Shown in pieces: positions 38,828 to 47,644 of a DNA stretch of 64,000 nucleotides. A program made the position numbers and the translations under genes. Below the pieces are notes generated by a model. It had not been told where the DNA came from, searched no databases, and saw only the letters and a list, made by a program, of their open reading frames with translations. Numbering within the stretch: the first letter of the stretch is position 1; each line of letters opens with the position of its first letter. Source of the DNA: Haloactinopolyspora alba (GTDB lineage: Bacteria > Actinomycetota > Actinomycetes > Jiangellales > Jiangellaceae); assembly GCF_003014555.1 (NCBI RefSeq), contig NZ_PYGE01000003.1, positions 124,001 to 188,000 on the forward strand, in the 5' to 3' direction.

Positions 38828-40234
38828 TCAGCCGTCGGCCGGGTCGAGGAGCAGGCCGTACAGGCACACGAGCAGGCTGCGTGCCTGGACGTTGAGGTAG
38901 TGCGAATGCCGCAGCAGGTCGACGAGCTGGCCGACGGAGACCCACCGGTAGTCCGGGTGGTTGTGCACCGCGTCGGTCTCGACGATCAGGTGCCGGTTGC
39001 TGATGCCGTAGAAGCGCCCGCCCTCGTCGGAGAGCATCGTGTCGAACAGGACGCGCTCCGGACGTGCGTTCAGGACTTCGTCCAGGAACGGCGGGTGCGC
39101 CGCCGGCGGCAGGTGCGCATAGTTACCCGGGATGCACTGCACGGTGGGCGCGATCTCGGCGACGTCCACCAGGCCCGGCTCGACACGCATGCGCACCAGG
39201 GCGTGCAGCACGCCGTCGATGCGCCGCACCAGCCAGCCGAGAACGCCGTCCTCGCCTGCCGTCAGCATCGGCTGGGTCCAACGCGCCACCTCGCGCCCGG
39301 CCGATTCGACCCCGACGCCGATCACGTCGAAGAACCGTCGTGTCTCGTGCCGGATCGTGCCGTCGGCGCGTTGCCAGCCGTGCAGCGACGCCATCGACAC
39401 CGGTGTGGCGGACACGTCGGTGCGCGTGCGCACGTCGGTGACCCACGCCTGCAGCTCGCGGTCCGGATGCACGCTCGACGCCGCCCGGTCGCACGATCGC
39501 AGCAACGTCCGCGTCCAGGCCTCGGCACGTCCGCCGTTCCGGCGCCGCAGCGCCGCGGCGGCGAACGGGAGCAACGACAGAACGGTGCGGGTGTCCATGT
39601 TCACCAGGTCGTCGCGGCGCAGGAGACGCAGCACCTGCGGGACGGTCAGCCAGCGGAAGCCGTCCCGGTCGGGCACGTCGTCGGCGGTCGCCACGATCAT
39701 GTTGCGGTTGCGTTTGCGCAGGAAAGACGCGCCCTGCTCGGACTGGCGCACGTCGGCGAGCACACGATGCGCGGGGGCATCGCGGAAGTACTCCAACAAC
39801 GGCACGGCGCCGCCGCCGTGGGCGCCGGTGTAGTTGCTCCGGGTGGCCTGCACGGTCGGCGACAGTTGCAGCCCGCCCCGGTTGCCGGGTTCGGCCTTGA
39901 GCTGCAGCAGGCAGTGCACGACCCCGTCGAACTCCTTGACCAGCACGCCGAGTATGCCGATCTCCGGCTGGTTGATGATGGGCTGGCACCATTCGGGGAC
40001 CGGGCCGTCGGAGACGGTGAACCGTAGCCCCTCGATGGAGAAGAACTTTCCGCTGCGGTGCCGTATCCAGCCGGTGTCCGGGTCGGTGTACCAGCTGTCG
40101 AGGCTCTCCAGCGGCATCGGTTGCACGCGGGTGTAGATGTGTTCCCTGGCTGTCTCGACGTAGCGGTCGAACTCGGCGAGTTCCGGGTCGACGGGGGCCA
40201 GGACGGACTCTGCGACACTCGAGGACGTCGTCAT
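38828..40234 (-). CDS. TDP-4-keto-6-deoxyglucose 2,3-dehydratase
   Basis: 468 aa with the two internally repeated halves typical of this family (EryBVI, TylCVI, DnmT): GWIRHRSGKFFSIEGLRF ... GILGVLVKEFDGVVHCLLQLKAEPGN ... LSPTVQATRSNY in the first half and IRHETRRFFDVIGVGVE ... GVLGWLVRRIDGVLHALVRMRVEPG ... IAPTVQCIPGNY in the second. It removes the C-2 hydroxyl, so the sugar is 2-deoxy. First gene of the deoxysugar block, with AGGTGAG before the ATG. Confidence 0.95.
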   Translation of the reverse strand: MTTSSSVAESVLAPVDPELAEFDRYVETAREHIYTRVQPMPLESLDSWYTDPDTGWIRHRSGKFFSIEGLRFTVSDGPVPEWCQPIINQPEIGILGVLVKEFDGVVHCLLQLKAEPGNRGGLQLSPTVQATRSNYTGAHGGGAVPLLEYFRDAPAHRVLADVRQSEQGASFLRKRNRNMIVATADDVPDRDGFRWLTVPQVLRLLRRDDLVNMDTRTVLSLLPFAAAALRRRNGGRAEAWTRTLLRSCDRAASSVHPDRELQAWVTDVRTRTDVSATPVSMASLHGWQRADGTIRHETRRFFDVIGVGVESAGREVARWTQPMLTAGEDGVLGWLVRRIDGVLHALVRMRVEPGLVDVAEIAPTVQCIPGNYAHLPPAAHPPFLDEVLNARPERVLFDTMLSDEGGRFYGISNRHLIVETDAVHNHPDYRWVSVGQLVDLLRHSHYLNVQARSLLVCLYGLLLDPADG

Positions 40235-40396
40235 CTTGTCTCACCTGAGATCTCGTGAAGCCCGCGGGAGCACGAGAGTTCCAGCAGGGCTACGGACTGG
40301 GGGCGACCACCGCGCGACGCCCGTGGCCGGTGGCCCCGGCCGCTCGCGCACGAGGGCGCGCGGCCGGGGCACCGGCTGCGACCGGCCCGGTCGTGG

Positions 40397-40762
40397 CTAG
40401 GCCGTGCACACGCCTTCGACGGCGACCTTCTGGTAGACGTGCGGGTACGCGACCACGCCGTCGGGGTACTTGGCGCTCTTCTGCTGGAACTCCGGGTCGG
40501 AGAACGCCTTGAACAGCGCCTCGGTCGACTCCCACACCGCGACGTTGATCATCATCTGGCTGTCCGCGGTCCCCTGGTACAGCTGGGTCGAGATGAATCC
40601 CGGCTGGGCTTTCATGAACGACGCGTCGTCGCGCCAGTTCCGCAGGAACTCCTCGCGGACCTCGCGCGGAACCGTGATCGTGTTGACCAGCGTGATGGAG
40701 CCGGTCTCCTGCTGGAGCTGGCTCATGAGCGGCGTCGATGCGTCCATTTCGTCGATTCGCAT
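40397..40762 (-). CDS. Antibiotic biosynthesis monooxygenase (ABM) family protein, paralogue 2
   Basis: 121 aa, paralogous along its length to the 29579-29947 product: shared SITLVNTITVP, FMKAQPGFISTQLYQ, VAVWESTEALFKAFSDPEFQ and the ending YPHVYQKVAVEGVC. Same likely fold and the same uncertainty about reaction (anthrone-type oxygenation, ring cleavage or a cyclase-like role). It sits between the 2,3-dehydratase and a small unknown gene. Confidence 0.85.
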   Translation of the reverse strand: MRIDEMDASTPLMSQLQQETGSITLVNTITVPREVREEFLRNWRDDASFMKAQPGFISTQLYQGTADSQMMINVAVWESTEALFKAFSDPEFQQKSAKYPDGVVAYPHVYQKVAVEGVCTA

Positions 40763-40804
40763 GGCGTGCTTCCTCTCGTCTGGTTCGTGTCGTGATCCGT
40801 TCGG

Positions 40805-41032
40805 TCAGCCCGGGTCCGGAAGACTCGTCCGTGGCGGTTTCAGCCATCGCGCGCCGACCACCGTCAGCGCGGTCAGCTGCGCGATCAGGTCGGCGTGATC
40901 CAGCAGGTCGGACGAGTCCTTGGCCCTTCGGGCCGTACTGGCCACGCCGGCGACCGCGATCGCCACGCGGGCGAGCACGACCGCCGACCGCCGTCCGCGA
41001 GCCGGCGCGGGCCCGGTGTCGTTGTCAGTCAT
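40805..41032 (-). CDS. Small hypothetical protein, possible membrane segment
   Basis: 75 aa, not recognised. GGAGG lies 7 nt before the ATG and the gene fits neatly in the gap between the MFS stop (41051) and the ABM gene, which supports it being real. The middle stretch AVVLARVAIAVAGVAS could be one short membrane helix; the rest is polar. It might be an accessory of the transporter, but nothing proves it. Confidence 0.5.
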   Translation of the reverse strand: MTDNDTGPAPARGRRSAVVLARVAIAVAGVASTARRAKDSSDLLDHADLIAQLTALTVVGARWLKPPRTSLPDPG

Positions 41033-41050
41033 CTCGGTGCCTCCACCGGG

Positions 41051-42691
41051 TCAGTGGTGCAGGGGTTCCTCGGTCTGCCCGGGCTCGTCGTCGGTCTCCG
41101 GAAGGCCGTACGGGTTGACCGCCGGGCCGGTGTGCACCTTGAGCGCGAAGCACGCGAGCACACCGACCAGCAGGGCGGCGACGCACACCAGCAGCGTCGG
41201 CGTCAGCGCATCGACGTAGCCCTCGCGGAACACCGCGCCGGCCAGTGCCTGCAGATTCTGCGCCGCTTCGTCGGGCATGCCCTCGGGCACCGGACTGTTG
41301 CTCACCGCACTGACACCGACGTTCAGGCCCTCGGTGCTGGCGTCCGCGAAGCCGGCGACGAACCCCTCCCGATACTCCTCCGGCAGCTGCTCCGCCCGTT
41401 CCCGCGCCTGCTCGGTCAGCGCGGTCGCCAACCGGGACTGCAGGACCGCACCGATCACCGCGCCGGCCAGCACCGTTCCGACGTGGCGCATGGCGTTGTT
41501 GACACCGGATGCGGCGCCGTTCAACCGTTTCGGGACGTTTCGCATCAACTCGGAGGCCATCGGGGTGAAGCTGCAGCCGGATCCGAGCCCGATCACGAAC
41601 AGCGGGAGGACGAACGTGGTCCAGCCGGAGTCGGTGCGCACCGCCGCCGCGATCCACGCCAGACCGGCGCCGAAGGTGGCCAGCCCGCCGATCAGGACGT
41701 ACTTGCCGCCGAAACGTTCGGACAGCACGCCCGCCGGCACGGCCATGATCAGCCCGCCGAGGGCCATCGGCAGCAGGACGACTCCGGTCTTCATCGCGCT
41801 GAACCCGAGCACCGACTGCAGGTAGATCGTCATCGGCAGGAAGAGGCCGAGCGCACCGAACGACACGACGATGGCGACGAAGTTCACCACCGTGAATCCG
41901 CGGTCCCTGAACAGCGACAACGGGACCAGCGGATCCTTGTCCCGCATCGTGCTCTGGTGCCACAGGAAGATGCCGAGCAGCACGGCGCTGGCGGCCAGCA
42001 TGCCCCAGATCACCGCGTTCCACTGGTACCGCTCACCCTGGATCAGCGCGAAGGCGAGGCAGAACAGCGCCGCCGACGCGACCGCCACCCCGGTGGGGTC
42101 GAGCCCCTGGCCGGTCTGGCGTGGTGACTCCGGGATCACCACCAGCGCCAGCGCCACGGTGATCACCCCGATCGGAATGTTGACGAAGAACACCCACCGC
42201 CAGTCCAGCGCGCTGACCAGGAAGCCGCCGACCACCGGTCCGGCGATCGCCGACAGGCCGGCCACCGCACCCCAGATGCCGAGTGCGACGCCGCGCTTGG
42301 AGGCCGGGAAGACGTCGGCGATGATCGACAACGTCTGCGGGGTCAAAAGCGCCGCACCGACGCCCTGAACAGCGCGGAATGCGATGAGCTGACCGGGGTC
42401 CTGGGCGAACCCGGCGGCGAGGCTGGCGAGAGTGAACACCACCACCCCCGCCACGAACACGTTCTTCTTGCCGCGCAGATCGCCCAGGCGTCCGGCGGTG
42501 ATGAGGAGTACGGCCAGGCACAGCGCGTACGCGTTGAAGACCCAGAGGATCTGGTCCAGCGAGGCGCCGAGGTCGGCGGTCATCGCCGGAACCGCGATGT
42601 TGACGATCGTCAGGTCCAGCAGCGCCATGAAGTATCCGAGGCACAGGACGCCGATGGTCGCCCACGGGTTACCGCGCCAGTTGCTCAACAC
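41051..42691 (-). CDS. MFS drug efflux transporter, DHA2/14-helix (EmrB/QacA type)
   Basis: 546 aa. Motif A-like GRLGDLRGKKNVF, motif C-like GLSAIAGPVVGGFLVSALDWRWVFFVNIPIG and DLTIVNIAVPAMTADLGASLDQILWVFNAYAL are diagnostic of 14-helix proton-driven drug exporters. An extracellular loop of about 90 residues (ATALTEQARERAEQLPEE onward) precedes the last helix. GTG 42691 has AGGAGG upstream; TTG at the next codon is equally placed. Probable exporter of, and resistance to, the cluster product (inference from context). Confidence 0.93.
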   Translation of the reverse strand: MLSNWRGNPWATIGVLCLGYFMALLDLTIVNIAVPAMTADLGASLDQILWVFNAYALCLAVLLITAGRLGDLRGKKNVFVAGVVVFTLASLAAGFAQDPGQLIAFRAVQGVGAALLTPQTLSIIADVFPASKRGVALGIWGAVAGLSAIAGPVVGGFLVSALDWRWVFFVNIPIGVITVALALVVIPESPRQTGQGLDPTGVAVASAALFCLAFALIQGERYQWNAVIWGMLAASAVLLGIFLWHQSTMRDKDPLVPLSLFRDRGFTVVNFVAIVVSFGALGLFLPMTIYLQSVLGFSAMKTGVVLLPMALGGLIMAVPAGVLSERFGGKYVLIGGLATFGAGLAWIAAAVRTDSGWTTFVLPLFVIGLGSGCSFTPMASELMRNVPKRLNGAASGVNNAMRHVGTVLAGAVIGAVLQSRLATALTEQARERAEQLPEEYREGFVAGFADASTEGLNVGVSAVSNSPVPEGMPDEAAQNLQALAGAVFREGYVDALTPTLLVCVAALLVGVLACFALKVHTGPAVNPYGLPETDDEPGQTEEPLHH

Positions 42692-42864
42692 AAGTCCTCC
42701 TGTCCCGTGAGCCTCGGCGGGCACACGCTCTTTCGTCGGCCCGGCTCGGTGCTGTGCCGCCGGCCACGGGCGGGCGGGAACCGTGGCGCGCCGGCCGCGC
42801 CGCGCAGGCGGCGCGGATTCGACCATGGGAGTGCTGCCGCCCGGCGGAGCGTGACGCCCGCAGG

Positions 42865-42880
42865 CGTGACTCACGTCACA
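42865..42880. promoter_or_regulatory. Candidate CRP/GlxR-type site upstream of the MFS gene
   Basis: cGTGActcacgTCACa matches the GTGA-N6-TCAC consensus of actinobacterial Crp/GlxR regulators and can also be read as GTGAC-TCAC-GTCAC. It lies in the 198-bp gap between the SDR stop and the MFS start, about 175 nt from the latter. Confidence 0.4.
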
Positions 42881-42889
42881 TCGATCGCG

Positions 42890-43645
42890 TCACAAGAGCA
42901 TGCCTCCGGAGGTGTCCAGGTACTGGCCCGTCACCCAGCCGCCGTCGGGCGACACCAGGAAGGCCACCGCCGAGGCGACGTCCTCCGGCTGCCCGAGCCG
43001 GCCGAGCGCGACGAGCGACGCCGCGAACTGCCGTGCCTCCTCGTTGAACAGCTTCGCCTTGGTCGGCTCGGTCTCGACCAGGCCCGGCGCGACCGTGTTG
43101 ACGGTGATGCCGCGCTGCCCGAGCTGCTTGGCCAGCGCGGACGTCAGGATCTCCAGGCCGCTCTTGGCCATCGCGTACGTCACGTACTCCGGCTGCGCCG
43201 ACGCGTGCGACGTCAGCGTGGACGAGATGTTGACGATGCGCCCGCCGTCGCGCATCCGCCCGAGCGCGTGCTGGGTGACGAAGAACGGGGCCTTGACGTT
43301 CGTGGCGAACACGTCGTCGAACCCGTCCGGCGTCGTGGCCGCGATGCCGAACTCGCCCGGTTCGAGCCCGACGTTGTTGACCAGGATGTCCAGCGTGTCG
43401 GCATGCCCGTCGAACGCGTCCCACAGGGTCTGCGCGTCGTTCGGGACCCCGAGCTCGGCCTGGATCGCGAACGCGCTGCCGCCGGCCGCCTCGACGGCGC
43501 TGACGGTGTCCTTCGCGGCCGCTTCGTCCCTCCGGTAGTGCACCGCGACCCGGGCCCCCTCGCGGCCGAGGCGTTCGGCGACGGCGCGGCCGATACCGCG
43601 GCTGGACCCGGTGACGAGTGCGGTCTTGCCCACGAGCGTGCTCAT
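42890..43645 (-). CDS. SDR reductase, polyketide tailoring
   Basis: 251-aa classical SDR: TGSSRGIGRAVAERLG, NNVGLEPGEFG, catalytic S in NISSTLTS and Y-x3-K in YVTYAMAKSG, ending GWVTGQYLDTSGGMLL. Proteins of this kind act as second ketoreductases in angucycline pathways (LanV/UrdMred-like), which is a plausible role but not proven. The ATG overlaps the F420-type reductase stop (ATGA). Confidence 0.87.
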   Translation of the reverse strand: MSTLVGKTALVTGSSRGIGRAVAERLGREGARVAVHYRRDEAAAKDTVSAVEAAGGSAFAIQAELGVPNDAQTLWDAFDGHADTLDILVNNVGLEPGEFGIAATTPDGFDDVFATNVKAPFFVTQHALGRMRDGGRIVNISSTLTSHASAQPEYVTYAMAKSGLEILTSALAKQLGQRGITVNTVAPGLVETEPTKAKLFNEEARQFAASLVALGRLGQPEDVASAVAFLVSPDGGWVTGQYLDTSGGMLL

Positions 43646-44331
43646 GTCCGGTTCACCTTCCTCGACTTCTGCGCCTCGGCCTCGGCCACGACCTCGGACA
43701 GGGTCGGCCGCTCCGGCCGCCGGGCATTCTCGGCGTCGGCGATGTCGTTGGGCGTGAGGACCACGATCGGCGGCGGCCGGTCGGCCCGTTTGAAGAACTC
43801 GCCGATGAACGGGTACGCCGTGGTGAACTGCTCCCAATACCGGTCGTGGTCCGCGCCGGTGGCGGTCGCGGCCGTGACGTCGATGACCTCTTTGCCGATG
43901 TGGATCGACGCCTGCGGGTTCGCCTGGATGTTCCGGTACCAGGCGGGGTCGACCGCCTTGGGCCCGCCGGGGATGTCGAAGTGCCCGGGAACCGCGACCA
44001 CGATGAACCGGCCGCGGTCGAACAGATAGCCCAGCGGTACCGTCCGTTCCTTCCCGGTCTTGCGGCCGACGGTCGTGATCAGCAACGCCTCGAGATCCCC
44101 GAACCGGCCGAGGATCCTGCCCTGCGAGCGCCGGTAGGCGAAGACGTTCAGCTTGATGCCGAGCTTGTTGATCGTCTTGCTCAGCTTCGACGGTGGTTTC
44201 GAGTAGAAGTAGACGTTGACTCGGACGAACGCCCGCATGAACCGGCCCGCGTTCAGCTCGGGCCGGGTCGTGGCCCACGAGCTCAGCGCCTGCGTGTCGG
44301 GCTCGCCCATCTGTGTTGTCGACTCGTTCAT
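43642..44331 (-). CDS. Deazaflavin (F420)-dependent nitroreductase-family protein
   Basis: 229 aa. DDN-family landmarks: LEALLITTVGRKTGKERTVPLGYLFDRGRFIVVAVPG, DPAWYRNIQANPQASIHIGKEVIDVTA and DRYWEQFTTAYPFIGEFFKR. N-terminal 60 residues are helical and probably membrane- or substrate-associated. ATG 44331 with AAGGGCAGTG upstream. Such enzymes reduce C=C bonds of quinoid or tetracycline-like intermediates with F420H2, suiting a tailoring reductase. Coupled to the following SDR. Confidence 0.87.
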   Translation of the reverse strand: MNESTTQMGEPDTQALSSWATTRPELNAGRFMRAFVRVNVYFYSKPPSKLSKTINKLGIKLNVFAYRRSQGRILGRFGDLEALLITTVGRKTGKERTVPLGYLFDRGRFIVVAVPGHFDIPGGPKAVDPAWYRNIQANPQASIHIGKEVIDVTAATATGADHDRYWEQFTTAYPFIGEFFKRADRPPPIVVLTPNDIADAENARRPERPTLSEVVAEAEAQKSRKVNRT

Positions 44332-44407
44332 CACTGCCCTTGCCTTTCCGAGGAGGACGACATGTCGGGGCGGCGCGGGGCCCGCGCCGCGGTTGACGCC
44401 GGGCGCG

Positions 44408-46111
44408 TCACAACACCTTCTTGCCCTTGAGCCCGGACCTGACGACGCCGCCCACCAGCGCCCGGCCGAGCTCACGCATCTCCGGCGGCGCCTTCCGGCT
44501 GGACCAGTACATGAACTTCGCCATCATCGGCGCCGTCGGCAGGGCGAACCGGGTGTCTTCCGGGTCCTTCCAGCCGAACACCGGGTTGACCAGGTCGCTG
44601 TCGTTCAACAGCTGGAAGATGATGTCCGCGGCCGCGTCGCCGTCGAGCTCACCGACCTCGTACTTCTCACAGGTCTCGGCGGTAATCTCGAGGATCCGCT
44701 TGACCTCGTCGCTCTCCGGCCACCACAGGCCGGGATACGCGGTGTTCTCGAGGTCCTCGAAGTGCTGTGCGTCGTCGTCGAGCGCGTAGTTCAGCCGTGC
44801 CCTCGTCAGCCGCATCACGCCCGGCGTCAGGAACGCGGCCCACATCCGGAACACCGCGTTCCACAGTCGGAAGTGGTTGAACGCGATGAACGAGCTGTTC
44901 ACCAGCTCGTCGTTGTAGTGCAGCAGACCGCGTTCGAGCGTCTCGACGTACTCGAACCGCTCCACCGAGAAGTCGTCCTCCTCGAGCGCCGGGAGCAACC
45001 TGCTGATCAGCGCGTAGACGACCTCGAACGTGTTGGACAGTCCGCGGGAGAACAGCGGGTCGATGAACCCCGCAGCGTGCGACATGAGACACCAGCGGTA
45101 GCCGATCGACTGCGACGACGAGTACTGCAGCCGGTCGGTCGAGACCCACTCCCGTACCGGGTGCGCGCCCTCGAACTGGCGCTTCACCGCGGGGTACTGG
45201 TTCAGGTAATGATGGAACTCCTGCTCCGGTGTCATGTCCGTGGGCTTCGGGTACATCCGGTCGTCGAACGTCAACCCCACGCTGCACACCGGGTTCTTGG
45301 ACCCCTTGACGTTGTCGAACGGGATGATCCAGAACCACCCGCGATCGATCAGGTGGTGCAGCGTCCCGCCGTGCCACGGCGCCGGCGGGCGCAGACTGCG
45401 CGGGTGGTGGCACACGTCGTCGAACGGCTTGATGCCCACGTAATGCGTGAACAGCGACCGCGAGTGGTGCTTGAACCGCGCCGGCTGCTCACGCAGCCCG
45501 AACTTCTCCGCGAGCGGTGACCGGAACCCGCTGGCGTCGATCATGTACCGCGCCCGGAAGATCTCACCGCTCTGCCCGGTCACGGTGACGCCGTCGTCGT
45601 CGAAGTCCAGGTCGGTCGCGCGCCAGTTCTGCCGGGTGATGCACCCGTAGCTGGCGGCGACGTGGAAGTAGTACTGGTCGGTCTCCTGCCGATACAGGTG
45701 GCTGGCCTCCGTCAGCAGCTTCGGGATGACGAACATCGTCGCCTCGCGCGGATCGGGCTCCTGCCCCGGAACCTCGCGGATGAACCCGAAGCTCTGCTTG
45801 CGGCCGTGGTGCGGGCCGATGTGCTTCGACGTCGCCTTGACGTCGAACAGGTGCTCCAGCTCCGGCACGTCGAACCGTGCCCGCAGGATCTGCAGCCACT
45901 CGATCAGCTGCGGTGTCATCGACTCGCCCACCGCGAACCGTGGATGCTGGCCGCCGTCGACCAGCGCGACCTTGACGCCCTGACTGGCGAGGCACAGCGC
46001 GCTCACCGAGCCCGCCAACCCGGATCCCAGGATCAGCACGTCGCATTCGCGTACGGCTCCGGATTCCTCCGAGCCACCAACCGTTCGGACCTTGCTGTCC
46101 ATTGCCGACAA
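44408..46111 (-). CDS. Flavin-dependent halogenase-family protein
   Basis: 567 aa, tryptophan-halogenase superfamily. FAD-binding GSGLAGSVSALCL near residue 30, the family loop HPRFAVGESMTPQLIEW, the halogenase W-x-W-x-I-P motif as GWFWIIPFDN (about 262) and the SHAAGFIDPLFSRGL region. The motif supports halogenase chemistry but many members are unproven or act as hydroxylases. It may use FADH2 from the flavin reductase encoded at 32717-33295. If active, the product would be chlorinated or brominated. Flanked by the F420-type reductase and the FAD hydroxylase genes. Confidence 0.82.
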   Translation of the reverse strand: MSAMDSKVRTVGGSEESGAVRECDVLILGSGLAGSVSALCLASQGVKVALVDGGQHPRFAVGESMTPQLIEWLQILRARFDVPELEHLFDVKATSKHIGPHHGRKQSFGFIREVPGQEPDPREATMFVIPKLLTEASHLYRQETDQYYFHVAASYGCITRQNWRATDLDFDDDGVTVTGQSGEIFRARYMIDASGFRSPLAEKFGLREQPARFKHHSRSLFTHYVGIKPFDDVCHHPRSLRPPAPWHGGTLHHLIDRGWFWIIPFDNVKGSKNPVCSVGLTFDDRMYPKPTDMTPEQEFHHYLNQYPAVKRQFEGAHPVREWVSTDRLQYSSSQSIGYRWCLMSHAAGFIDPLFSRGLSNTFEVVYALISRLLPALEEDDFSVERFEYVETLERGLLHYNDELVNSSFIAFNHFRLWNAVFRMWAAFLTPGVMRLTRARLNYALDDDAQHFEDLENTAYPGLWWPESDEVKRILEITAETCEKYEVGELDGDAAADIIFQLLNDSDLVNPVFGWKDPEDTRFALPTAPMMAKFMYWSSRKAPPEMRELGRALVGGVVRSGLKGKKVL

Positions 46112-46131
46112 CCCCTTTCAACAGCGACTGC

Positions 46132-47643
46132 TTATCGATGTCTCTCCGGCGCACCGGCATGCTCACCGTCGGCCTGCCGTCCCGGTGCCGCGTCCGAGCC
46201 GAACCAACGCCGAAGCGCCGGGCCCGGATCGCCGTCGCGGCCCGCTGCCCAGGCGACGTGTCCGTCCGGGCGGACGAGGACCGTCCGCGTGCCCGGCGGC
46301 AGTGCGGTGCCCTCGCCGCGCGCCGACACCAGCGCCACCCGCCCGGGCACCTCCCCGAGCGCTCCGGCCAGCTCCGTGTGGCGGGCCGGATCGCCGGACA
46401 GGTCGAGCAGCACGCCGTGCCCGTCGTGCAGCGACACGGTCGTGCTCGAGCGGCCCGCGCCGGAGTCCAGGTCGACGTGCGGCATGCGGGCGCCGACGAG
46501 CGCGTGCTCGGCCGTGCCGTACCGGACGTCCAGCCCGCCGATCCGTTCCGCGAGCCGAGCGGCGACCGCGGGCAGCTCGAGCAGCTGCGCGACGACGTCG
46601 CGGACCGCGTCGACGCCGTGGTCACCGAGCAACAGCGACGCCTGGGCCTCGATACTGTCCAGCGTCCGCCGGCCCTCCGGGTGCCGCTCGTCGTGATAGC
46701 TGTCCAGCAGCGTCGGCGGCGCCCGGCCGGTCACCTGCGCGGCCAGCTTCCAGCCGAGGTTGACCGCATCCTGGATGCCCAGGTTGATCGCCTGACCGCC
46801 GACGGGCAGCTGCCGGTGCGCCGCGTCGCCGGCCAGCAGCACCCGTCCGTTCCGGTACTGCGTGACCAGCCGGCTCTCGTCGTCGAGTGCGCTCAGCCAC
46901 AGTGGAGTGCCACCTCCGACGTCCTCCCCGGTGACGCGCTTCCACGCCGCCACCAGCTCGGCGAAATCGGGGGCGCTCGCACGCGTCACGGGCCGCCGAC
47001 CGAACTCGTGGACCATCAGCCGGGTCACGCCGTCCCGCGTCGCCGCGACCGCCAATCCGCGGTCGAGCCGTTCGAACCGGCGGTCCGGAACGTCAACCCC
47101 GGAAACGTCGCAGCGCAGCAGCTCACGGGTGGGTGGGGACCCCGGGAACTCGAACGGCGCGAGCACGCGGACCGCGCTGTCGTCGCCGTCGCACCCGACG
47201 ACGTAGCCGGCGCTCAGCCGGACCGTCCCGTCCGGCGTGCCGGCCGTCACCAGCACGCCGGACCCGCTCTCGTCGATGTCGCGGACGTCGTGCTCGCGCC
47301 GGATCCGCGCGCCCAGTCCGCTCGCCCAGTCCGCGAGGAGACGCTCGGTGCGCGCCTGCGGGACCTTCCACTGCCCCGGATGACGGGTCGGCTGCCCGCC
47401 GAGGTCCAATGCCAGCCCGCCGAAGTGGCCACGGGGTTCACCGGGCACCGGCCCCAGGACCTCCAGCAGGCCGCGCTGGTCGAACAGTTCCATCGTGCGC
47501 GCGTGCAGGGTCGACGCACGCGACTCGGTCGTCGGCGCGGCCAGGCGTTCGAGCACGGTGACCCGCGCGCCGCCGAGACGCAGCTCACCGGCGAGCATCA
47601 GCCCGACCGGACCGGCACCGACGACGATGACGTCGGTGTCCAT
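46132..47643 (-). CDS. FAD-dependent aromatic hydroxylase (class A, PgaE/UrdE type)
   Basis: 503 aa, p-hydroxybenzoate-hydroxylase fold: DVIVVGAGPVGLMLAGEL at the start, the DG motif VVGCDGDDSAVR (about 158), RVLLAGDAAHRQLPVGGQAINLGIQDAVNLGWKLAA and a degenerate thioredoxin-like C-terminal domain (about 380-490). Such enzymes oxygenate angucyclinone or anthracyclinone carbons using NADPH. It starts 1 nt after the aromatase stop. The very end (GRQADGEHAGAPERHR) is unstructured. Confidence 0.92.
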   Translation of the reverse strand: MDTDVIVVGAGPVGLMLAGELRLGGARVTVLERLAAPTTESRASTLHARTMELFDQRGLLEVLGPVPGEPRGHFGGLALDLGGQPTRHPGQWKVPQARTERLLADWASGLGARIRREHDVRDIDESGSGVLVTAGTPDGTVRLSAGYVVGCDGDDSAVRVLAPFEFPGSPPTRELLRCDVSGVDVPDRRFERLDRGLAVAATRDGVTRLMVHEFGRRPVTRASAPDFAELVAAWKRVTGEDVGGGTPLWLSALDDESRLVTQYRNGRVLLAGDAAHRQLPVGGQAINLGIQDAVNLGWKLAAQVTGRAPPTLLDSYHDERHPEGRRTLDSIEAQASLLLGDHGVDAVRDVVAQLLELPAVAARLAERIGGLDVRYGTAEHALVGARMPHVDLDSGAGRSSTTVSLHDGHGVLLDLSGDPARHTELAGALGEVPGRVALVSARGEGTALPPGTRTVLVRPDGHVAWAAGRDGDPGPALRRWFGSDAAPGRQADGEHAGAPERHR

Positions 47644-47644
47644 C

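Noticed and set aside
36641-40027. 1128-codon open frame on the plus strand opposite the deoxysugar genes
   Set aside because: Antisense shadow of four recognised genes in high-GC DNA; the translation has no domain-like features and is Arg/Val/Gly/His-biased.
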